A stretch of DNA of 7,734 nucleotides from Rhodoferax sp. (GTDB lineage: Bacteria; Pseudomonadota; Gammaproteobacteria; Burkholderiales; Burkholderiaceae_C): contig JAQTSL010000176.1 of NCBI GenBank assembly GCA_028711355.1, forward strand, positions 1-7,734. The letters are read 5' to 3'. The notes beneath the pieces were generated by a model that did not search any database, was not told the DNA's origin, and saw nothing but the letters and a program-made list of their open reading frames with translations. Both the position numbers and the translations under genes were made by a program. Shown in pieces: positions 1-4,612 of the stretch (the stretch's first letter is position 1; each line of letters opens with the position of its first letter).

Positions 1-788
1 GCAGCGACGTGCGGCTGCTGGACGTGACACCGCTGTCGCTGGGCATTGAAACCCTGGGCGGCGTGATGACCAAGATGATCGCCAAGAACACCACCATCCC
101 GACCAAGTTTGCGCAAACTTTTTCTACGGCGGATGACAACCAACCGGCCGTGACGATCAAGGTCTTTCAGGGTGAACGAGACATCGCTGCCGGCAACAAG
201 CTGCTGGGTGAATTCAACCTGGAAGGCATTCCGCCGTCGGCGCGCGGCACACCGCAAATTGAAGTGTCGTTTGACATTGACGCCAACGGCATCTTGCACG
301 TCGGCGCCAAAGACAAAGGCACCGGCAAAGAAAACAAGATCACGATCAAGGCCAACTCGGGCTTGTCTGAGTCCGAGATTCAGCAGATGGTCAAAGACGC
401 CGAGCTCAACGCCGCCGATGACAAGAAGAAGCTGGAAATGGTGCAAGCCAAAAACCAGGCTGAAGCCACGGTACACAGCGTCAAAAAGAGCCTGGCCGAC
501 TACGGTGACAAGATCGACGCGTCTGAAAAAGACAAGATCGAAGCGGCCATCAAAGACCTGGAACAAGCGCTCAAAGGCGACAGCAAGGCGGCCATCGACG
601 ACAAGAGCGCGGCACTGATGACAGCCAGTCAGAAGCTGGGCGAAAAGATGTACGCCGATGTGCAGGCCAAGCAAGGTGCCGATGCCCCCGCTGCTGCGCC
701 CGAGGGCGGTGACGCGCACCATGGCGGCAACGCGGCCCAGGACGACAATGTGGTCGATGCCGAGGTGAAAGAAGTCAAAAGGCCCTGA
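1..788 (+). CDS. dnaK: Chaperone DnaK (Hsp70), C-terminal part; 5' end outside window
   Basis: This is the last 261 or so residues of the ATP-dependent cytosolic chaperone DnaK; the first full codon is at base 3 and the stop TGA at 786-788. It begins in the interdomain linker (SDVRLLDVTPLSLG), so the nucleotide-binding domain lies upstream. Next come the beta-sandwich peptide-binding domain (IPTKFAQTFSTADDNQ; VTIKVFQGERDIAAGNK; FDIDANGILHVGAKDK; to about base 355), the helical lid (about bases 360-660), and a flexible Ala/Gly/His-rich tail. The tail ends DDNVVDAEVKEVKRP, a variant of the usual acidic VVDAEFEEVKDKK-type end. Identity is beyond doubt from these motifs. dnaJ follows 103 bases later on the same strand, the usual dnaK-dnaJ order; grpE would be expected upstream but is not in view. 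The linker reads DVRLLD instead of DVLLLD, which is unusual (see findings). No promoter is visible, because the 5' end is missing. Confidence 0.97.
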   Translation, partial: SDVRLLDVTPLSLGIETLGGVMTKMIAKNTTIPTKFAQTFSTADDNQPAVTIKVFQGERDIAAGNKLLGEFNLEGIPPSARGTPQIEVSFDIDANGILHVGAKDKGTGKENKITIKANSGLSESEIQQMVKDAELNAADDKKKLEMVQAKNQAEATVHSVKKSLADYGDKIDASEKDKIEAAIKDLEQALKGDSKAAIDDKSAALMTASQKLGEKMYADVQAKQGADAPAAAPEGGDAHHGGNAAQDDNVVDAEVKEVKRP

Positions 789-826
789 CCCTGCGGCTAC
801 CACACCACTTGTTGACGACTGATATG

Positions 827-861
827 CGCCGCGCTGAAGTCCCTCCGGCTTCACCGCGGCG
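827..861 (+). promoter_or_regulatory. GC-rich hairpin in the dnaK-dnaJ gap
   Basis: The arms CGCCGCGCTGAAG (827-839) and CTTCACCGCGGCG (849-861) are complementary at 12 of 13 positions; the one mismatch is C834 against C854. Two more inner pairs (840-848 as T-G, 841-847 as C-G) can close a five-base loop. The stem is strong and is followed by TTTGCATTG, not by a clean T-run, so it is a poor match to a standard intrinsic terminator. It could be an attenuator, a processing or stability element that sets DnaK above DnaJ, or a weak terminator. It ends 30 bases before the dnaJ start codon. The fold is seen in the sequence; the role is inference. Confidence 0.6.
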
Positions 862-891
862 TTTGCATTGAAAAAAAAGCACGACCAAACC

Positions 892-2025
892 ATGGCAAAA
901 AGAGATTATTACGAAGTGCTGGGCGTTCCCAAGAACGCGTCGGACGAAGAAATCAAGAAGTCCTATCGCAAGATGGCGATGAAGCATCACCCTGACCGCA
1001 ACCAGGGTGACGCGGCCAAGGCAGCGGAAGAAAAATTCAAAGAAGCCAAAGAAGCCTACGAGATGCTGTCAGACGCGCAAAAACGTGCCGCTTACGACCA
1101 GCACGGTTTTGCCGGGGTCGATCCGAATATGCGCGGTGGCCCGGGCGGCGCCGAAGCTTATGGCGGCTTTGCCGAAGCCTTTGGCGACATTTTTGGCGAT
1201 ATGTTTGGCCAGCAACGCGGCCGCGCCGGTGGTCGCCAGGTCTTTCGTGGCAGCGACCTGAGCTACGCCATGGAGGTCACGCTGGAAGAAGCCGCTCGTG
1301 GCAAAGAGGCGCAGATTCGCATTCCCAGTTGGGACAATTGCGAAGCCTGCCACGGCAGTGGCGCCAAAGCCGGCACCCAGGCCAAATCTTGCGGCACCTG
1401 TGGTGGCAGCGGCTCGGTGCAAATGCGCCAGGGCTTTTTCAGCGTGCAGCAGACCTGCCCCACCTGCCACGGCTCCGGCCGAGTGATTGCCGAGCCGTGC
1501 ACCGCCTGCCACGGCCAAGGCAAGATCAAAAAGCAAAAAACCCTTGAGGTAAAAATCCCGGCGGGCATCGACAGCGGTATGCGCATCCGCAGCGCCGGTA
1601 ATGGCGAGCCCGGCACCAATGGCGGACCACCGGGCGACCTGTACATCGAAATTCGCCTGAAAAAGCACGACATCTTCGAGCGCGACGGTGACGACCTGCA
1701 TTGCACGGTGCCGATCAGCATCGTTACCGCCACGCTCGGGGGCGAAATCGATGTTCCCACGCTGGCGGGCAAGGCAGCGATCGACATCCCCGAAGGTACC
1801 CAGACCGGCAAGCAGTTCCGCCTGCGCGGCAAGGGCATCAAAGGCGTGCGCTCCAGTTACCCGGGCGACCTGTATTGCCACATCGTCGTTGAAACGCCGG
1901 TCAAGCTGACCGAACACCAGCGCAAATTGCTGCGCGAGCTGGATGAATCGCTCAAGAAAGGCGGCGGCAAACATTCACCCTCAGGCGACAGTTGGACCGA
2001 TCGGCTCAAGAGCTTCTTCAGTTGA
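892..2025 (+). CDS. dnaJ: Chaperone DnaJ (Hsp40, type I)
   Basis: This is the co-chaperone that binds unfolded substrates and stimulates DnaK ATP hydrolysis. The 377-residue product, a normal length for the family, has all type I parts in order. The J domain (about 1-70) has the HPD motif at 33-35. A Gly/Phe-rich region follows (about 72-114), with a DIF motif at 99-101. The zinc-binding region has four CxxCxGxG motifs at 150-157 (CEACHGSG), 167-174 (CGTCGGSG), 189-196 (CPTCHGSG) and 203-210 (CTACHGQG), so both zinc sites are intact. The C-terminal substrate-binding and dimerisation domains run from about 211. I chose the ATG at 892 because MAKRDYYEVLGV is the standard DnaJ N-terminus; an in-frame TTG at 868 would add only eight lysine-rich residues. 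No Shine-Dalgarno sequence precedes the ATG, only an A-run at 871-878 followed by GCACGACCAAACC, so translation may depend on dnaK mRNA context. A hairpin begins five bases after the stop. Confidence 0.97.
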   Translation: MAKRDYYEVLGVPKNASDEEIKKSYRKMAMKHHPDRNQGDAAKAAEEKFKEAKEAYEMLSDAQKRAAYDQHGFAGVDPNMRGGPGGAEAYGGFAEAFGDIFGDMFGQQRGRAGGRQVFRGSDLSYAMEVTLEEAARGKEAQIRIPSWDNCEACHGSGAKAGTQAKSCGTCGGSGSVQMRQGFFSVQQTCPTCHGSGRVIAEPCTACHGQGKIKKQKTLEVKIPAGIDSGMRIRSAGNGEPGTNGGPPGDLYIEIRLKKHDIFERDGDDLHCTVPISIVTATLGGEIDVPTLAGKAAIDIPEGTQTGKQFRLRGKGIKGVRSSYPGDLYCHIVVETPVKLTEHQRKLLRELDESLKKGGGKHSPSGDSWTDRLKSFFS

Positions 2026-2029
2026 TCTT

Positions 2030-2058
2030 GGTGAAAAGGGGACGCTACCCTTTTCACC
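2030..2058 (+). repeat. Palindromic hairpin repeat, family A, copy 1
   Basis: The perfect 11-base arms GGTGAAAAGGG (2030-2040) and CCCTTTTCACC (2048-2058) enclose the seven-base loop GACGCTA. The element starts five bases after the dnaJ stop. The 21-base core at 2034-2054 (four A, three G, loop, three C, four T) occurs again as an exact reverse complement at 3498-3518. Size and layout resemble REP-type dispersed palindromes, which in many proteobacteria are tied to REP-associated tyrosine transposases; family membership is inference and no transposase gene is in the window. As RNA it would form a stable hairpin at the 3' end of the dnaJ message. The T-run lies inside the stem and none follows it, so full terminator activity is uncertain. 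Confidence 0.8.
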
Positions 2059-2089
2059 TTGGCTTCATGCAAGTTAGGACAATTTTGCT

Positions 2090-3454
2090 ATGAGTGTCAA
2101 TATCACCTTTCTGGGCGGCGCCGGTACCGTCACCGGCTCCAAGTACCTGGTGCGCCACGACGGCAAGAGCCTGCTGGTGGACTGCGGACTGTTTCAGGGC
2201 TATAAACAACTGCGCCTGCGCAACTGGGCGCCGCTACCGGTGGCACCCGATCAGATTGACGCCGTGCTGTTGACGCACGCGCACCTGGACCACAGCGGTT
2301 ACCTGCCGCTGCTGGCCAAAGAGGGCTACAGCCGACACGTCTATGCCACCCGTGGCACGCAGGATTTGTGTCGCATCTTGCTGCCCGACAGCGGCCATTT
2401 GCAGGAAGAAGACGCGGCCTTTGTCAACCGGCACCAACTCTCCAAACACGACACCGCCCTGCCCCTGTACACGCGCCAGGATGCACTCAATGCACTGCAC
2501 CTGATCAAGGCGGTGGACTACCACAAAACGATCACGCCAATTCCAGGCTGGCGGGCCACCTTTTCGGCGGCCGGGCATATTCTGGGCGCGTCCAGCATCC
2601 TGCTTGAGGTGGCCGGTCGGCGCATTCTGTTTTCGGGCGATCTGGGGCGGCCAGACGACCTGATCATGAGCCCGCCCGACGACGCACCGCAGGCCGACAC
2701 GGTGTTGATCGAATCCACCTACGGCGACCGCAGCCACCCCGACGAAGACCTGCTGGCTGAACTGGCACCGGCCTTGCAGCGCGTGGCCAAACGTGGCGGC
2801 GTGGCGGTGGTGCCGGTGTTTGCGGTCGGTCGCGCACAGGCGCTGCTGCACGCCATTCACCTGCTCAAGCTGAAGGGTGCATTGAACAGCGCGCTGCCGG
2901 TATTTCTGGACAGCCCGATGGCGGTACACACCACGCAATTATTTCAAGACCATCCAGGTGAGCACCGGCTAAGCCACCAGGACACGCACGCGCTAACGCA
3001 CAGCGCCACCATGGTCAACAGCACCGACGAATCACGCGCGCTGGCCAGCCGCCACGGCCCGATGGTGATCCTGTCGGCCAGCGGCATGGCCACCGGCGGC
3101 CGTGTCCTGCACCACCTGTCACACTACGCCGGTGACCACCGCAACATGATCCTGCTGACCGGTTACCAGGCGCCCGGCACACGCGGCGCCACACTGGCCA
3201 GCGGTGCCAAAACCGTACGGATTTATGGCCGAGACGTGGCAATCAACGCCGAGGTGGTGCAATTGCAATCGGCTTCGGCCCACGCCGACGCCAACCAACT
3301 GCTGGCCTGGCTGCGCAACCTGCCCCAAGCCCCCGACCAGGTCTATGTGGTGCACGGCGAAGCAGGCCCGGCCGACACGCTGCGCTGCCGTATCAAACGC
3401 GAGCTCGGCTGGCGCACGCTGGTGCCAGAACAGGGCTCTACCTGGCCCACTTAA
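2090..3454 (+). CDS. MBL-fold, beta-CASP family metallo-hydrolase (RNase-like)
   Basis: This 454-residue protein belongs to the metallo-beta-lactamase superfamily, beta-CASP branch, whose characterised members are mostly zinc-dependent nucleases acting on RNA (CPSF-73-like, RNase J, Thermus TTHA0252). The motifs are complete: THAHLDH at 62-68, His163 (AAGHILGA), Asp184 (FSGDLGRPDD), the beta-CASP motif A region around Glu208 (IESTYGDRSH), motif B at SGMATGGRVLHH (331-342), motif C SAHAD with His398, and a C-terminal zinc-dependent RNA hydrolase-type region ending in VYVVHGE (about 418-424). The N-terminus FLGGAGTVTGSKYLV is typical of the bacterial COG1236-like group. No signal peptide or membrane segment is visible, so it should be cytosolic. 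The ATG at 2090 is supported by AGGA at 2076-2079, ten bases upstream. A hairpin repeat separates it from dnaJ and a second, inverted copy follows its stop. The family assignment is firm; the substrate is unknown, and a role in RNA processing is inference. Confidence 0.9.
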   Translation: MSVNITFLGGAGTVTGSKYLVRHDGKSLLVDCGLFQGYKQLRLRNWAPLPVAPDQIDAVLLTHAHLDHSGYLPLLAKEGYSRHVYATRGTQDLCRILLPDSGHLQEEDAAFVNRHQLSKHDTALPLYTRQDALNALHLIKAVDYHKTITPIPGWRATFSAAGHILGASSILLEVAGRRILFSGDLGRPDDLIMSPPDDAPQADTVLIESTYGDRSHPDEDLLAELAPALQRVAKRGGVAVVPVFAVGRAQALLHAIHLLKLKGALNSALPVFLDSPMAVHTTQLFQDHPGEHRLSHQDTHALTHSATMVNSTDESRALASRHGPMVILSASGMATGGRVLHHLSHYAGDHRNMILLTGYQAPGTRGATLASGAKTVRIYGRDVAINAEVVQLQSASAHADANQLLAWLRNLPQAPDQVYVVHGEAGPADTLRCRIKRELGWRTLVPEQGSTWPT

Positions 3455-3473
3455 CCGCAGAATTGGAACCGAC

Positions 3474-3522
3474 AGGAAAAAAGAAAAAAAGAAGGAAAAA
3501 AGGGTAGCGTCCCCTTTTTCCT
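3474..3522 (-). terminator. Probable intrinsic terminator of the flavin oxidoreductase gene
   Basis: Read on the - strand, a hairpin (3522 to 3493, loop GACGCTA at 3511-3505) starts 13 bases past the oxidoreductase TAG stop. It is followed directly by a pyrimidine tract rich in T (TTCTTTTTTTCTTTTTTCCT, 3493-3474). A stem plus T-tract is the intrinsic terminator pattern. On the + strand the same bases are an unbroken 31-base purine run (3474-3504) followed by the palindrome, so the element is less convincing as a terminator for the + strand hydrolase gene, although the hairpin could still act there. It sits between two convergent genes, where a terminator is expected. Confidence 0.7.
3493..3522 (-). 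repeat. Palindromic hairpin repeat, family A, copy 2 (inverted)
   Basis: The arms at 3493-3504 (AGGAAAAAAGGG) and 3512-3522 (CCCTTTTTCCT) pair with one bulged A and enclose the loop TAGCGTC, the exact reverse complement of the copy 1 loop at 2041-2047. Bases 3498-3518 are a 21-base exact reverse complement of 2034-2054. The outer stem differs from copy 1 (GGAA/TTCC here, GGTG/CACC there), so only the core is conserved while pairing is kept in both. The two copies bracket the hydrolase gene in opposite orientation. Confidence 0.8.
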
Positions 3523-3535
3523 AATTCAGCTACCG

Positions 3536-4501
3536 CTATATGCCAACAACATGGCACAAACGTGCGCGCGCCGCAGCGTATTGAGCCTTCAGCCGCGTCA
3601 CCAGCTCAGCCGTGCTTTGCACCTGGGTCACGGCGCCAATGCCTTGGCCGCAGCCCCAGATGTCTTTCCAGGCTTTGGTACGATCGCCGCCAAAATTCAT
3701 TTTGCTGGGGTCGCTTTGCGGTAAATGATCCGGGTCCAGTCCAGCCGCGCGAATGCTCGGCGCCAGGTAGTTGCCGTGCACACCGGTAAACAGGTTGCTA
3801 TAGACAATGTCGTCTGAGTTGCTATCGACAATCGCCTGCTTGTAGGCATCGGACGCACGCGCCTCATGGGTGGCGATAAAGGCCGAGCCGATATAGGCAA
3901 AGTCCGCGCCCATGGCTTGCGCCGCCAACACCGCGCCACCGGTGGCAATTGAGCCGCTCAAAGCCAACGGGCCGTCAAACCACTGGCGGATTTCCTGCAC
4001 CAGCGCAAACGGGCTTTTGACACCCGCGTGGCCGCCGGCGCCGGCCGCCACCGCAATCAGACCGTCGGCACCTTTTTCGATCGCTTTGTGCGCGTGGCGG
4101 TTGTTGATAACGTCGTGCAGCACGACACCGCCGTAGCTGTGTGCGGCGGCGTTGACGTCTTCGCGTGCGCCCAAACTGGTGATGATGATCGGCACTTGGT
4201 ACTTGACGCACAGTGCCATGTCGTGGTCGAGGCGCTCATTGCTTTTGTGCACGATCTGGTTGATGGCAAACGGTGCTGCCAACTGGTCTGGGTGCGCCGC
4301 GTTGTGCGTTGCCAACGCCTCGGTGATCTCGATCAGCCAGTCTTGCAACTGTTCAGCCGGACGCGCATTCAGCGCTGGCATGGCCCCCACCACACCACTA
4401 ATGCATTGGGCAATCACCAGTTTGGGGTTGCTGATGATGAACAAGGGTGAGCCAATCACCGGGAACGGCACAGCATTTAAAGCAGCGGGCAAACAGCGCA
4501 T
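3536..4501 (-). CDS. NAD(P)H-dependent flavin oxidoreductase, nitronate monooxygenase (NPD) family
   Basis: This 321-residue protein has the FMN-binding TIM-barrel pattern of the 2-nitropropane dioxygenase/nitronate monooxygenase family, which also contains FabK and NADH:quinone reductases. Visible marks are an N-terminal barrel strand PVIGSPLFIIS (14-24), AGAGGHAG with the probable catalytic His158, a QxxxxEIR helix before SGSIATGGAV (about 183-192), and MGADFAYIGSAFIAT, the FMN-phosphate region. The first strand lacks the common PIIQ(A/G)PM signature, so the substrate should not be assumed to be a nitronate. I prefer the second of two adjacent ATGs (4501) because GGAG at 4510-4507 is five bases from it but only two from the ATG at 4504; upstream in-frame codons to 4570 fall in a palindromic repeat. 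It is on the same strand as etfBA and the acyl-CoA dehydrogenase but separated from them by 111 bases with a palindrome, so it may be its own transcript. It ends in TAG, followed by a probable terminator. Confidence 0.87.
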   Translation of the reverse strand: MRCLPAALNAVPFPVIGSPLFIISNPKLVIAQCISGVVGAMPALNARPAEQLQDWLIEITEALATHNAAHPDQLAAPFAINQIVHKSNERLDHDMALCVKYQVPIIITSLGAREDVNAAAHSYGGVVLHDVINNRHAHKAIEKGADGLIAVAAGAGGHAGVKSPFALVQEIRQWFDGPLALSGSIATGGAVLAAQAMGADFAYIGSAFIATHEARASDAYKQAIVDSNSDDIVYSNLFTGVHGNYLAPSIRAAGLDPDHLPQSDPSKMNFGGDRTKAWKDIWGCGQGIGAVTQVQSTAELVTRLKAQYAAARARLCHVVGI

Positions 4502-4506
4502 CATGG

Positions 4507-4510
4507 CTCC
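4507..4510 (-). promoter_or_regulatory. Ribosome binding site deciding the oxidoreductase start
   Basis: GGAG on the - strand lies five bases before the ATG at 4501 and only two before the ATG at 4504. The spacing favours the second ATG and excludes the far upstream ATG at 4570. Confidence 0.65.
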
Positions 4511-4528
4511 AATACATTGTAAATAAAA

Positions 4529-4567
4529 ATAGCCACTAGCCCTTATTGAATAAGCGCTAGCAGCTAT
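4529..4567. repeat. Palindromic repeat, family B, between acyl-CoA dehydrogenase and oxidoreductase genes
   Basis: This 39-base near-palindrome is centred on G4548, with 16 of 19 positions paired: ATAGC, two unpaired, CTAGC, one mismatch, CTTATT on the left against the matching right arm ending GCTAGCAGCTAT. On the - strand it is followed by ATTTTTATTT (4530-4521), so it could end transcription of the upstream acyl-CoA dehydrogenase gene. The motif TAGCTGCTAGCGCTTAT is one I associate with many intergenic regions of Comamonadaceae genomes; that is recollection, not a search result. It lies 25 bases from the oxidoreductase start and is translated in its falsely extended upstream reading frame. 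Confidence 0.7.
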
Positions 4568-4612
4568 CAAATATGCTGCATGTTGGGCAGCACAAAGCCA
4601 GCTTCAGGGGAA

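Noticed and set aside
868..891. TTG at 868 as an upstream dnaJ start.
   Set aside because: It would add MKKKHDQT before the standard MAKRDYYEVLGV start and has no ribosome binding site.
1069..1974. A 301-codon open frame antisense to dnaJ.
   Set aside because: dnaJ has intact motifs over its full length; the antisense product is low-complexity Ala/Gly/Leu-rich without known features.
2234..2938. A 234-codon - strand open frame over the hydrolase gene.
   Set aside because: It is antisense to a gene with a full set of catalytic motifs; the product is Gln/Val/His-rich with no family resemblance.
4502..4570. An upstream ATG at 4570 as the oxidoreductase start.
   Set aside because: The added residues are translated from the palindromic repeat, and a ribosome binding site lies directly before the ATG pair at 4504/4501.
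4540..4570. A TTGATA hexamer at 4570-4565 (- strand) as a -35 box for the oxidoreductase gene.
   Set aside because: The hexamer 17 bases downstream is AATAAG, a poor -10, and the whole stretch is explained by the palindrome. A promoter here remains possible but cannot be supported.
4574..4592. A small TGCTGC/GCAGCA hairpin after the acyl-CoA dehydrogenase stop as a terminator.
   Set aside because: There are only six pairs and no T-run directly after it; the larger palindrome at 4529-4567 is the better candidate.
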